This document shows positions 1 to 9,333 of a stretch of 64,000 bases of DNA, piece by piece. How positions within the stretch are numbered: position 1 is the stretch's first letter; every line of letters starts with the position of its first letter. This stretch comes from Aliiroseovarius sp. M344. Its GTDB lineage: Bacteria; Pseudomonadota; Alphaproteobacteria; Rhodobacterales; Rhodobacteraceae. The stretch is from NCBI RefSeq assembly GCF_025140835.1, contig NZ_CP081153.1:2604001-2668000 (forward strand), in the 5' to 3' direction. A program made the position numbers and the translations under genes. The notes under the pieces were generated by a model, which was given only the letters and a program-made list of their open reading frames with translations, did no database searches and was not told the DNA's origin.

Positions 1-66
1 GAAGACCCCTGCAGCTATACGGATGAAAACTGCTTTGAAGGCGGGGCACCGGCGCGCAAGGGGTAA
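1..66 (+). CDS. possible 3' end of a gene entering from the left
   Basis: Frame 1 is open from the window edge to a TAA at 64-66 and would encode 21 residues ending GGAPARKG. The stretch holds two Cys separated by six residues and uses mostly common codons of the genome. If real, its stop codon directly abuts the 3' CCA end of the convergent tRNA gene. An open frame this short is expected by chance about half the time, so this is only a possibility; the family is not recognised. Confidence 0.25.
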   Translation, partial: EDPCSYTDENCFEGGAPARKG

Positions 67-143
67 TGGCGATCCCGGCAGGACTCGAACCTGCAACCCT
101 CTGCTTAGAAGGCAGATGCTCTATCCAGTTGAGCTACGGGACC
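67..143 (-). tRNA. tRNA-Arg (anticodon TCT)
   Basis: Read on the minus strand, a full cloverleaf is visible. The acceptor stem GGTCCCG pairs with CGGGATC (one G-U), the discriminator base is G and the CCA is encoded. The anticodon stem TCTGC/GCAGA encloses the loop CTTCTAA, giving anticodon TCT, which reads AGA. The T arm contains GGTTCGAGTCC. The rarely used AGA codon makes this a minor isoacceptor in a GC-rich genome. Confidence 0.95.
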
Positions 144-199
144 GCACAACAGAGCCTTACCCCCGGCGCAGCCCCCCTTTCAACCGCAAATCGCGCAGA

Positions 200-379
200 T
201 CAGCCGTTGATCTGCTTGGCGACCACCCAAGACACCGGCAATGCCACGGCGAAACCTGCGATCGCGGCATAGATGATGGGCTGCGCAGTATCCATTCCGA
301 CAGTCAGCGCGGCGACAATAAATATCCCGGCGAGCGTTGCACCGAGCAGGATGTAGATAACGGCGGCGAGACGGAACAT
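200..379 (-). CDS. small two-helix membrane protein (tandem paralog 1)
   Basis: A 59-residue protein of almost only hydrophobic residues, with two predicted membrane helices (about residues 5-27 and 34-53) and a short basic/polar end. The start at 379 is preceded by GGAGA nine bases upstream, so the longer open frame reaching position 673 is not needed. It is clearly related to the next gene (454-648): both have a G-[AS]-TLA motif in helix 1 and LPVS-(W/Y)-x-VA at the end of helix 2. Small proteins of this type are common in Rhodobacterales; the function is unknown. The pair lies between tRNA-Arg and a PhnA-type gene, all on the minus strand. Confidence 0.75.
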   Translation of the reverse strand: MFRLAAVIYILLGATLAGIFIVAALTVGMDTAQPIIYAAIAGFAVALPVSWVVAKQING

Positions 380-453
380 GGCATTCTCCTTGCATATATT
401 CGCAAATACGCAAGTGTTTTGGACCCGGCCAACATGGACCTCTTTGATCTGGA

Positions 454-648
454 TCAGTCGCCCATCATCGCACGCGCGACAAAGTAGCTCACCGGCAATC
501 CGATCACGAACCCAACTGCCGCGGCCCCCAGCAAAGGCCACAGCCCTGACACGCCGTTCACCAGCGCGACCACCACAAGGACCGAGGCCAGCGTGGACCC
601 AATGATCCCGTAAAATGTCATGACGATCTTGAATAGTGCCGAACGCAT
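454..648 (-). CDS. small two-helix membrane protein (tandem paralog 2)
   Basis: A 64-residue hydrophobic protein with two helices (about residues 9-31 and 36-58), a paralog of the gene at 200-379. The shared features are GSTLA near residue 17, a run of Val/Ala in helix 1 and LPVSYFVAR near the C terminus. A good ribosome site (AGGAGA) lies seven bases before the ATG at 648. The 74-base gap to the downstream paralog suggests one transcript. No catalytic or ligand-binding residues are visible, and the function is unknown. Confidence 0.75.
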   Translation of the reverse strand: MRSALFKIVMTFYGIIGSTLASVLVVVALVNGVSGLWPLLGAAAVGFVIGLPVSYFVARAMMGD

Positions 649-694
649 CAGGGGTCTCCTTGCCCGGCGACATAGCCGACCGACCCCGCCCTGC

Positions 695-1201
695 CTACTT
701 CTTCTTCACGAACTGCGTCAGTATGACAATGCGCTGCCCTTCAACGCGACCCTCGATATGTTCGGGGTTGTCCGCGACAAGGCTGATCCCCCGCACCGCC
801 GTGCCGCGTTTTGCCGTGAACCCCGCGCCCTTCACGGGCAGATCCTTGATCAACACCACGTTGTCACCTTGACTCAACGTGGCCCCGTTGCTGTCCTTGT
901 GTTGCGAGGCCGCGGCGACATTGTCGACCCACACCTGCGTGTCCTCGTCCAGATACACCTGATCCAGCAAATCCTGCGCCCAAGAGGCCTCAATCCGCTT
1001 CAACATTCGCACAGACAAAACCTGAACCGCCACATCCTCGGACCACATCGAGGACGCAAGCCCCCGCCAATGGGTCTCCTCCGGCGTGCCGTCGATCTGA
1101 ACGGCACAGGTGGCGCAAATATCAACCGCCGCGCCCTCGGGTCCGCCGGGGACGGGGAAAGCGGAGAGTGGGGCGTCTGCGGCGCAGAGGGGGCAGGTCA
1201 T
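695..1201 (-). CDS. yjdM: PhnA/YjdM-family zinc-ribbon protein
   Basis: A 168-residue protein of the YjdM (formerly PhnA) family. Four Cys at residues 3, 6, 29 and 32 form an N-terminal zinc ribbon. The C-terminal third (about 98-168) is the conserved SH3-like PhnA domain, with KDSNG, GDNVVLIKDLPVKG and KRGTAVRGI motifs. Despite the historic name, the family has no established role in phosphonate breakdown, and no other phn genes lie nearby. The ATG at 1201 has AGGAG eight bases upstream. Length matches the alphaproteobacterial members. Confidence 0.85.
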   Translation of the reverse strand: MTCPLCAADAPLSAFPVPGGPEGAAVDICATCAVQIDGTPEETHWRGLASSMWSEDVAVQVLSVRMLKRIEASWAQDLLDQVYLDEDTQVWVDNVAAASQHKDSNGATLSQGDNVVLIKDLPVKGAGFTAKRGTAVRGISLVADNPEHIEGRVEGQRIVILTQFVKKK

Positions 1202-1347
1202 GGGAGGCTCCTGAGTTGGGTGAGGGAGCTATAGGGGGGAAGCGGCGGAGAGGGAAGAATGAAGGCACCCTTGGCCGTTGACCATAAGTGGCATTCGGCT
1301 AACTATACTCAACCAAAAAAGACTTTCTTACCCCAAGGATTCATTAA

Positions 1348-2133
1348 ATGGACCAACAATCATCAGAAGACACAGCTAAAAAATCTTTCAAACAGAAGCT
1401 GGGGCTGCTGGTACGTGCTCGCCTATTGTTCAAGAGAGAAATAGAAATTGATGCTAGCCGAGGTGGAGTGTTTGATCAGGATTATTTGGCTCGACTTATA
1501 AGTACTAGCAAACAAATCGATTTAGAGATGAGCAGAATGCTCTCATTGTCTGCAGGCGCTACGTTTATTCTTTATCTCGTCGGAATTGGCTCCAAAACTC
1601 CTCTCGCCATATGGGGGCTGAACCTTCATCAGGTTCCCGGCATTGCAATTTTTCTTTCTTTGTTTGCGGCCTTTAGCTTAGCTTTATCCACTTTTGCGTT
1701 CCTAAACTCACAAAGCTACGCGGCGTTAATTGATGAAGTTATCCTGAATATGGCAGATGGTGGTATCGTTGACACAGATGCGATCAAAGCCAGTTATGCA
1801 AGAGAATGGCTAGTACTGAAAGTTCTTCGAAAAGACTTCAGCTTCTATTTTCCTGTTCACATCTCAATGGGCCGCACAGGAAGAGTTTTCAGCGCTGTAA
1901 TGATGTTCCTTGCGGTATCACTCGTATTGCTACCATTCATATCGCTCGTGTGCGCACTCCCCTATCTTGCTATTACCACACTCCCGGATGGACTAACGGC
2001 ATTGCTGACGCAATGCATCACAGTTGCTAGCGCCTTATTTGTAGTGCTTTCGATGCTCACCTTGTTGATTGGCTTTGAGTGTGACGTCGAACTAGAAGAC
2101 CCCAATGAGACACAAGAACAGGACAAAGCCTGA
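1348..2133 (+). CDS. hypothetical membrane protein, AT-rich
   Basis: A 261-residue protein with no family I recognise. It starts with a basic cytoplasmic stretch (residues 1-65) and has about four membrane helices, near 68-85, 97-118, 184-210 and 222-247. A charged loop lies between helices 2 and 3, and the C terminus is very acidic (EDPNETQEQDKA). The ATG at 1348 has AAGGA nine bases upstream. Base composition and codon use (many TTA, ATA, AGA-type codons) are clearly more AT-rich than the neighbours, which suggests recent acquisition. It is a lone plus-strand gene converging on lepA. Confidence 0.7.
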   Translation: MDQQSSEDTAKKSFKQKLGLLVRARLLFKREIEIDASRGGVFDQDYLARLISTSKQIDLEMSRMLSLSAGATFILYLVGIGSKTPLAIWGLNLHQVPGIAIFLSLFAAFSLALSTFAFLNSQSYAALIDEVILNMADGGIVDTDAIKASYAREWLVLKVLRKDFSFYFPVHISMGRTGRVFSAVMMFLAVSLVLLPFISLVCALPYLAITTLPDGLTALLTQCITVASALFVVLSMLTLLIGFECDVELEDPNETQEQDKA

Positions 2134-2151
2134 CCCTGGGTGGGCGGAACG

Positions 2152-2208
2152 CCCTCCCGTGGGGAGGGTCGGGCGTTGTCCGGTCTATCGACCGGACGGG
2201 AGGGTTTT
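2152..2208. terminator. compound hairpin between convergent genes
   Basis: Between the stop codons of the membrane protein and lepA lie two perfect hairpins. The first is CCCTCCC (2152-2158), loop GTG, GGGAGGG (2162-2168). The second is GTCCGGTC (2178-2185), loop TATC, GACCGGAC (2190-2197). A second GGGAGGG followed by TTTT sits at 2198-2208 and could pair with the same CCCTCCC, so two mutually exclusive folds are possible. It most likely acts as the end of the plus-strand transcript. Confidence 0.5.
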
Positions 2209-2300
2209 GGAAAACGAGAGCGAAAGAGCCGCGAGGGGGTGCGCACGCGATTTGCTTTGCAATTCGCTGCCGCGCACTGCGCGCATAAGTTGGCCGACTT

Positions 2301-4100
<1,800 letters not shown>

Positions 4101-4110
4101 AGTGCAGCGT

Positions 4111-4136
4111 ATTATAGGGATTTGGGGGGCGGTCAA
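4111..4136 (-). promoter_or_regulatory. putative lepA promoter (near-leaderless start)
   Basis: On the minus strand a perfect TATAAT (4111-4116) is preceded by CTTGACC (TTGACC at 4131-4136). The spacing is 14-16 bases depending on how the -35 hexamer is placed, which is short. The ATG of lepA starts 10 bases after the -10 box, leaving room for only a few untranslated bases. Confidence 0.5.
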
Positions 4137-4183
4137 GCACCCTTGAGTAAGACTCGACACCGCTCGTGCTAGAGGATTCGAAC

Positions 4184-4513
4184 ATGAATGCAGAAGATGA
4201 GATTAAAGCCATTGAAAACAACAGGCGAATTCTAAAAGAGCAATTAGCCGAGTTAGACCCGAAAGCCGCTTCGTATCTTTCGGATTGCAATCAACTTCGT
4301 GCGCATTTTGAAACATTGGAGAGAAAGATTTATGCGCAGTCGGGAGAAGTAGAAACGGTTTTCAACCCTGTTCTCTATCGGGAAGCACTGAATACACGTT
4401 TGAATACTGAAGCGATCTTAGAAAAGTTAACAGTTTGGGGATTTCGCTTTAAACAAGGGTTGTTTGCCATGGTCATGGTTGCCATTGTTTTCGGCCTTAG
4501 ATCTTTTTTCTAA
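4184..4513 (+). CDS. hypothetical coiled-coil protein with C-terminal membrane anchor
   Basis: A 109-residue protein. The first 60 residues are charged and heptad-like (coiled coil), and one hydrophobic helix near 92-107 ends the protein, so it is probably tail-anchored with the coil in the cytoplasm. The ATG at 4184 was chosen over the upstream GTG at 4166 because AGAGGA lies seven bases before it. The gene is AT-rich compared with lepA and resembles in composition the orphan at 1348-2133 on the other side of lepA. No family is recognised. Confidence 0.6.
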   Translation: MNAEDEIKAIENNRRILKEQLAELDPKAASYLSDCNQLRAHFETLERKIYAQSGEVETVFNPVLYREALNTRLNTEAILEKLTVWGFRFKQGLFAMVMVAIVFGLRSFF

Positions 4514-4689
4514 TACGGTTAGAATTTTCACCAGAAATGACATGTAAACATCTAAGCAGTGAATCCAAACAACACTAACCAGCCTATGCCCAGCTCAGAC
4601 TAGGTGACGACGTAGGTTTCGTCATGAATGGCGTCCTATGCACCCCTCCAAACTGCTTTCCAGGACGAAGAACCGTGTATCGCCACCCC

Positions 4690-5145
4690 TCACCCCACTG
4701 GCAGCACATTCCGTTTCACCATCGTCCTCAGCGTAAAACTCGACCGCATCCGCCTTACCCCCTCGATCCGCATCAGCTCGTGTTCCATAAAGCGGTCGAA
4801 GGCGGTCAGGTCGGCGACGACGACGCGCAGAAGGATGTCTCGGTTGCCGGTCATCAGGTGGCATTCCATGACCTCCTCCATCCGCGACACGGCGCGTTCA
4901 AACCGGGTCAGGGCATCGCTGTTCTGGCTCTCTAATTCAACCGAGATGAACACCGACACCGGCAAGCCCAGTTTGGCCTGATCCACCCGCGCGCCATAGC
5001 CTGTGATGACACCAGAATCCTCCAATGCTGCGATCCGGCGCGCGCAAGGGGTAGGCGACAGGCCGACAGAATCGGCAAGCTCGCCCAGCTTCTGGCGGCC
5101 GTTTTCCTGAAGCGATGCAATGATACGGCGGTCTGTCGAATCCAT
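4690..5145 (-). CDS. Lrp/AsnC-family transcription regulator
   Basis: A 151-residue regulator. The N-terminal winged helix-turn-helix (residues 1-60) starts MDSTDRRIIASLQENGR and is followed by the ligand-sensing RAM domain (about 65-145). The family controls amino acid metabolism and responds to amino acid ligands. The start at 5145 gives the standard family length; the longer frame to 5190 would cover the probable operator. No strong ribosome site is seen. It is divergent from an amino acid dehydrogenase 125 bases away, the usual arrangement for a local regulator such as BkdR or LrpC types, so that gene is its likely target. Confidence 0.92.
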   Translation of the reverse strand: MDSTDRRIIASLQENGRQKLGELADSVGLSPTPCARRIAALEDSGVITGYGARVDQAKLGLPVSVFISVELESQNSDALTRFERAVSRMEEVMECHLMTGNRDILLRVVVADLTAFDRFMEHELMRIEGVRRMRSSFTLRTMVKRNVLPVG

Positions 5146-5189
5146 AAGAAAAATCTCGTCTGATAGGGTTATCACAAGAACTATCACCA

Positions 5190-5225
5190 ATATTTCGCAA
5201 AATCACGCTGTATTTTGGTGAATAT
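5190..5225. promoter_or_regulatory. putative Lrp operator in the divergent intergenic region
   Basis: An AT-rich imperfect inverted repeat has 14-base arms (5190-5203 and 5212-5225) matching at 11 of 14 positions around an 8-base centre. Directly upstream, TATCAC occurs twice (5170-5175 and 5182-5187), a 12-base repeat that would place two sites on one face of the helix. This is the only such symmetric AT-rich block between the regulator and the dehydrogenase gene. Confidence 0.5.
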
Positions 5226-5270
5226 CCGCCCTTCCCTTCCGTTAAGTTCGCGCCAACACGGGAGAACACC

Positions 5271-6320
5271 ATGAATATTACCCAAGTGGCTTCGGCTACC
5301 CACGAAGAAGTATACCGGGTCGAGGCCGCAGACTGCGGATTGATCGGGTTCATCGCCATCCATTCAACCACGCTTGGCCCCGCTGCTGGCGGATTGCGGA
5401 TGCGCCCCTATGACAGCGAAGAGGCTGCACTGACCGACGCGCTGCGCCTGTCCGAGGGGATGACCTATAAGAACGCCGCTGCTGGTTTGCGTCTGGGTGG
5501 CGGCAAAGCTGTCATCATGGGCGATCCCGCCACGCTGAAAACACCCGCACTGCTGCATGCGTTTGGCCGCGCGGTTGACGCTTGCCAAGGCCGCTACTGG
5601 ACGGCCGAGGATATGGGAATGACCACGACCGACATGGCCGAGCTGGCCCGGGAAACACGCTATGTTGCTGGTCTGGCAGATGGCACCTTCGCGTCCGGCG
5701 ACCCCTCGCCCATCACCGCGCGTGGCATTTTCAACGCGATCCGTCGTGTTGCGTTGCACCAGTTTGGCGACGCAAACCTGACGGGCCGAACCGTGTCCGT
5801 TCAGGGACTGGGTAATGTGGGTTGGAACCTGTGCGCGCTTCTGACGGATGCAGGTGCCAAGTTGATCGTCACCGACATCAACCCTGACCGCATCGCGGCC
5901 GCCGTTGACACTTTCTCAGCGAAACCCGTCGGGTTGGACAACATCTATGCCGTTGAGGCTGACATTTTCGCGCCCTGTGCGATCGGTGGCATCCTGAACG
6001 AAAACACCATTCCGCTTCTGAACGTGAAGGCCGTGGCTGGCGGGGCGAACAACCAATTGGCCAAACTGTCGGACTCCGATTTGCTTGCCAAGCGCGGTAT
6101 CCTTTATGCCCCTGACTTCGTGGCCAATGGCGGAGGCATCATCAACGTCGCAACCGAAGTGCTGGAAATCGAAGGCCGCGTCGACTGGGTCGCCAAAAAA
6201 CTCGTAGCGCTGGACGACACGATGGAAGCCATCCTGTCGGAAGCCGCCAAACAGGGCGTCAGCCCCGCGGCCATCGCACAGGACGTTGTTGCCAAAACGA
6301 TCAAAGCCCGCGCAGCGTAA
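5271..6320 (+). CDS. Leu/Phe/Val-type NAD-dependent amino acid dehydrogenase
   Basis: A 349-residue member of the Glu/Leu/Phe/Val dehydrogenase superfamily, close in length to leucine dehydrogenase. It would oxidatively deaminate a branched or aromatic amino acid to its 2-oxoacid with NAD+. The substrate-binding half has TYKNAAAGLRLGGGKAV with both catalytic Lys and EDMGMTTTDM. The second half has the Rossmann motif GLGNVG. GGGAGA lies seven bases before the ATG. The divergent Lrp-family gene and palindrome upstream suggest amino-acid-responsive control. Exact substrate cannot be told from motifs. Confidence 0.9.
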   Translation: MNITQVASATHEEVYRVEAADCGLIGFIAIHSTTLGPAAGGLRMRPYDSEEAALTDALRLSEGMTYKNAAAGLRLGGGKAVIMGDPATLKTPALLHAFGRAVDACQGRYWTAEDMGMTTTDMAELARETRYVAGLADGTFASGDPSPITARGIFNAIRRVALHQFGDANLTGRTVSVQGLGNVGWNLCALLTDAGAKLIVTDINPDRIAAAVDTFSAKPVGLDNIYAVEADIFAPCAIGGILNENTIPLLNVKAVAGGANNQLAKLSDSDLLAKRGILYAPDFVANGGGIINVATEVLEIEGRVDWVAKKLVALDDTMEAILSEAAKQGVSPAAIAQDVVAKTIKARAA

Positions 6321-6327
6321 GCTGAAA

Positions 6328-6355
6328 CAGGGAAGACGTTGCCGCGTCTTCCCTG
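6328..6355 (+). terminator. hairpin after the dehydrogenase gene
   Basis: CAGGGAAGACG (6328-6338) and CGTCTTCCCTG (6345-6355) form a perfect 11-bp stem with a 6-base loop, seven bases after the stop codon. No long T run follows (ACGCTTTAG), so termination may be partial and pfkB 43 bases further on could be read through. Confidence 0.65.
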
Positions 6356-6397
6356 ACGCTTTAGTCTTGGCCTCAGGAACCACATGCCCGAGACGCC

Positions 6398-7357
6398 ATG
6401 ACCCCAGCTTATGCCGACATACTGACGATCACACTGAACCCCGCGCTGGATATGACAACCAGCGTTGATTCAGTGCGAGCAGAAGCCAAGTTGCGGTGCG
6501 ATACACCGGTTCTGGATCCGGGTGGGGGCGGGATCAACGTGGCCCGCGCCATCCGCCAGACCGGCGGCATTGCAACGGCCTTCATTGCGCTGGCTGGCTT
6601 TCGGGGGCAACAATTGGCCGCGCTTCTTGAAGCTGACGACGTGCCAATGATCACCTTTTTATTGCCTGGCGAAACCCGTCTTTCGCTGGCCGTCGGCGAC
6701 CGGCTCGCCAAAACACAATATCGCTTCGTAATGCCCGGCCCGAACTGGACGGATGGTGATTTAACCACCCTTGCCGAGCAACTTACTCAGGTCATCACAC
6801 CCGGTATGCAAGTTGTCCTTTCTGGCTCTCAGCCGCCGGGCGTTCCCGACAGTTTTCCCAAGACGCTAGCCAATATCACCAAGGCAAAAGGGGCAGTTCT
6901 GACGCTTGATACTTCAGGCTCAGCCTTGTCAGTGCAAGTGACACATGACGGGGCCGTGCCGGATGTCCTGAGGCTTAATGGCGCTGAGAGCGAAGCACTG
7001 GCGGGTCGCAAACTTACCTCGTTGACCGATATTGAAAAGTTCGCGCGCCGGCTGATCGCCGATAGTCATGCCCGCGCGGTGGTTTTGGCGTTGGGCGCAG
7101 ACGGATCCGTTCTAGCAACCCCGGACGGGGTTCTGCACGCCGTTACGCCACGGGTGCCTGTGATCAGCGAGGTCGGAGCCGGTGATAGTTTTGTTGGCGC
7201 TTTTACCCTGACCCGCGCGCGGGGCGGTGATTGGGCTGAAGCATTACGATACGGCACTGCCGCTGCCAGTGCCGCTGTGATGAGCCCGGCGACAGATCTT
7301 TGCCTTCCCGACGACCTGCAAAACCTGTTGCTGCAGGTGATCATCACGAAGCTTTGA
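6398..7357 (+). CDS. pfkB: PfkB-family sugar-phosphate kinase
   Basis: A 319-residue ribokinase-superfamily enzyme of the PfkB/LacC/FruK branch. It would phosphorylate a fructose phosphate (6-phosphofructokinase II or 1-phosphofructokinase type) with ATP. Visible motifs are TLNPALD at the N terminus, the first signature GGGGINVAR and the second signature GAGDSFVGAF carrying the catalytic Asp. No PTS fructose genes are nearby, which favours a general 6-phosphofructokinase-like role, but substrate is inferred only from family. Only a weak GAG precedes the ATG. It follows a terminator-like hairpin. Confidence 0.85.
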   Translation: MTPAYADILTITLNPALDMTTSVDSVRAEAKLRCDTPVLDPGGGGINVARAIRQTGGIATAFIALAGFRGQQLAALLEADDVPMITFLLPGETRLSLAVGDRLAKTQYRFVMPGPNWTDGDLTTLAEQLTQVITPGMQVVLSGSQPPGVPDSFPKTLANITKAKGAVLTLDTSGSALSVQVTHDGAVPDVLRLNGAESEALAGRKLTSLTDIEKFARRLIADSHARAVVLALGADGSVLATPDGVLHAVTPRVPVISEVGAGDSFVGAFTLTRARGGDWAEALRYGTAAASAAVMSPATDLCLPDDLQNLLLQVIITKL

Positions 7358-7459
7358 GGCGCAAGGTAAATTGCATACCGTCCTAATTGAGGGTATCATA
7401 TCAGGGTAACGGGCGCTTAAGACCCGAACGACCGAGGCAGATTTTTTACGAGGATAGCA

Positions 7460-7771
7460 ATGAAACGAGTACTTCTTTCACTTGCACTGATAACAGTAAT
7501 CTTACCCAGCCAAGCAGCTATCGCCGGTGGGTCAATCGAGCGGGCATGCTTAAGCGCGGATCGCGCAAACGCATCGCGGGCATTGTGCGGATGCATTCAG
7601 AATGTCGCAAATTCCATGCTGACGAATTCTGAACGCTCGAAAGTCGCAAAGTTCTTCAAAGACCCGCATCGAAGCCAAGCGACACGCCAATCCGACCGCA
7701 ATTCGGACGAGAAGTTCTGGAAGAAATACAAGAAGTTCGGTCAAACGGTCACATCTTACTGCCGCAACTGA
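7460..7771 (+). CDS. small secreted protein, conserved in Rhodobacterales
   Basis: A 103-residue protein with a Sec signal peptide (residues 1-22, cleavage near AIA-GG). The mature part is basic and has four Cys (ERAC, CGC, SYC at the end). The pattern GG-S-IERACLSADR ... RALCGCIQ ... FFKDPH ... FWKKYKKFG is one I associate with a small periplasmic family of Rhodobacterales of unknown function. The ATG has GAGGA eight bases upstream. It stands alone after pfkB and ends at a bidirectional hairpin. Confidence 0.75.
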   Translation: MKRVLLSLALITVILPSQAAIAGGSIERACLSADRANASRALCGCIQNVANSMLTNSERSKVAKFFKDPHRSQATRQSDRNSDEKFWKKYKKFGQTVTSYCRN

Positions 7772-7773
7772 CT

Positions 7774-7820
7774 AAAGCGTTTCGAATTAAACCTGAGACA
7801 GGGATCATTCGAAGCGTTTT
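7774..7820. terminator. bidirectional terminator hairpin
   Basis: A 14-bp stem between 7774-7787 (AAAGCGTTTCGAAT) and 7807-7820 (ATTCGAAGCGTTTT), with two G-U wobbles and a 19-base loop. It lies between convergent genes and reaches into the stop codon of the phosphatase gene. A/T runs on both sides suit termination in both directions. Confidence 0.7.
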
Positions 7821-8277
7821 AGGCTTCAAATTCAGCGATCAAGCCGCGTGATGCGGCTTCGACAAGATCCAGTGTCTCGTCGAAATTGCGTGTGTAGTAA
7901 GGGTCCGGAACGTGGTCCATACCAGTGTCCGGTGCAAAAGCTGTGAACAGCTCGACCCGCGTTGGGGACCCATCGGGCCGCATCCTTTCGATCGCGGACA
8001 CGTTGTCGTCATCCATGCCGATAATCAGGTCAAACTGCTCGAAATCAGCGGTTTGAAACTGGCGCGCCCGCAGCATCGACAAGTCATAGCCGCGCGCCTT
8101 GGCGGCTTTTTGCATTGGGCCATATGGGGCATCTCCAATGTGCCAGTCCGATGTTCCGGCACTGTCAATTTCCAGTTTTAGTGAAGTATGCCCGGCGGTC
8201 ATTGCCCGGAAAACGCCCTCGGCGGTCGGGGATCGGCAGATATTGCCCAGGCAGACGAAAAGGATGCGGTGTCTCAT
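7819..8277 (-). CDS. low-molecular-weight protein tyrosine phosphatase
   Basis: A 152-residue enzyme that removes phosphate from tyrosine residues. The P-loop CLGNICRS carries the nucleophile Cys9 and Arg15 at the very N terminus, and the general acid lies in DPYY (Asp125). Length and motif spacing match the LMW-PTP family. There is no adjacent tyrosine kinase or polysaccharide cluster, so a housekeeping role rather than a capsule role is likely. It is an isolated minus-strand gene, 41 bases downstream of a YdeI-like gene. Confidence 0.93.
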   Translation of the reverse strand: MRHRILFVCLGNICRSPTAEGVFRAMTAGHTSLKLEIDSAGTSDWHIGDAPYGPMQKAAKARGYDLSMLRARQFQTADFEQFDLIIGMDDDNVSAIERMRPDGSPTRVELFTAFAPDTGMDHVPDPYYTRNFDETLDLVEAASRGLIAEFEA

Positions 8278-8318
8278 GGGCTCGTTCTAACGTGGCCGCC
8301 GTGGCCTGTCACGTGTGG

Positions 8319-8558
8319 TCAGGACTTGCCATGCGGCCGCCATGCCATCTTCATGTAATGCGTGCCCGCCGCCAGCTCCTCCAGCATCTGGGTCAACCGC
8401 TTTTCCCGCGTCTCTGTGCGTTTGGCACGCGCGATCCACGCCAGATAGTCATTCCTTTGATAGGGTGGCCGCGCATCATAGGCGTCGCGCAGTCCAAGCG
8501 CCTGTAGCCGGTCTTGAATATCTGGTGGCATAGGTTGGATGGGTCGTTGCAGGGCCAT
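8319..8558 (-). CDS. short YdeI/OmpD-associated family protein
   Basis: A 79-residue protein matching the C-terminal module of the YdeI/OmpD-associated family: a run of proline-rich residues, then YLAWIARAKRTETREKRL and a terminal M-x-E-x-LAAG. Full-length members are about 190 residues, so this is a one-domain form; such forms are common and need not be truncations. Biochemical function is unknown. The ribosome site is weak. It shares direction with the phosphatase gene downstream. Confidence 0.7.
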   Translation of the reverse strand: MALQRPIQPMPPDIQDRLQALGLRDAYDARPPYQRNDYLAWIARAKRTETREKRLTQMLEELAAGTHYMKMAWRPHGKS

Positions 8559-8682
8559 TGGGCATCTTCACACCTGAGCTGCGGCATGGTCAAGACGCGG
8601 TCGCCCAGCCCATACGGGCATGGCTTCGCCAATGGCCGACACGCCCCTTGCAAACGCCTGGCAACACGGTCAAAACGCCGCC

Positions 8683-9333
8683 ATGTCTCGCATCAAACCT
8701 TACACCATGTCCTGCCCTATTTCGCTGTCGCTCGATCTTCTCGGCAACCGTTGGGCGATCCATGTGCTGCGCGAACTTCATGCCGGGCCCAGCAGTTTTG
8801 CGCAGATAAAAACGGGCTTGCCGGGTATTGCGTCGAATATGTTGTCCGCAAGGCTGTCCGAGCTGTGCGAGGCGGGGCTGATTGCCAAAACCCATCGCGT
8901 TTACACCCTGACCGCAGCCGGGCAATCGACCCGGGCGATCCTGTTTGAGCTTGCGCGCTTTGGACGAGGTTTGTCGACGCCAGACGCGCCTGCGGATCCG
9001 GATGGGGTATCGCATCGTGCTGTGGTTCTGGCCGGGGCGATCGAACGGGCGGCTGGCCCATTGGATGACATCCGGGCGGAAATAGTTCTGAATGGTGAGC
9101 CCTACGCGCTGACCGTGGCGGGCGGACGCGTTGCCTTGCAGGCCGGATCCATGCCTTTGGCCCCCGTCCAACTGGCCTTTGACTGGGCCGATGTGGAAGC
9201 CGTCGCGCGCGGCGACCAACGGGTGGCCAGTTTTGCGGCCGAGCGCGAGATTATCGCCGAAGACCCGCTTCAGGTCGCCGCCCTGCTCGACCTGCTGCAA
9301 AAGGCCATGGACATCTATGGAGGCTTCAAGTGA
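8683..9333 (+). CDS. HxlR-family winged-helix regulator with C-terminal domain
   Basis: A 216-residue protein. Residues 1-95 are an HxlR-type winged helix (CPISLSLDLLGNRW, VLRELHAGPSSFAQIKTGLPGI, MLSARLSELCEAGLI). The C-terminal 110 residues form an extra domain reminiscent of the SCP2-like extensions of some HxlR proteins. The start at 8683 puts the winged helix at the normal distance from the N terminus; the frame is open to 8620. Its stop overlaps the GTG of the sirtuin gene, so the two are translationally coupled and probably act together. Confidence 0.8.
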   Translation: MSRIKPYTMSCPISLSLDLLGNRWAIHVLRELHAGPSSFAQIKTGLPGIASNMLSARLSELCEAGLIAKTHRVYTLTAAGQSTRAILFELARFGRGLSTPDAPADPDGVSHRAVVLAGAIERAAGPLDDIRAEIVLNGEPYALTVAGGRVALQAGSMPLAPVQLAFDWADVEAVARGDQRVASFAAEREIIAEDPLQVAALLDLLQKAMDIYGGFK

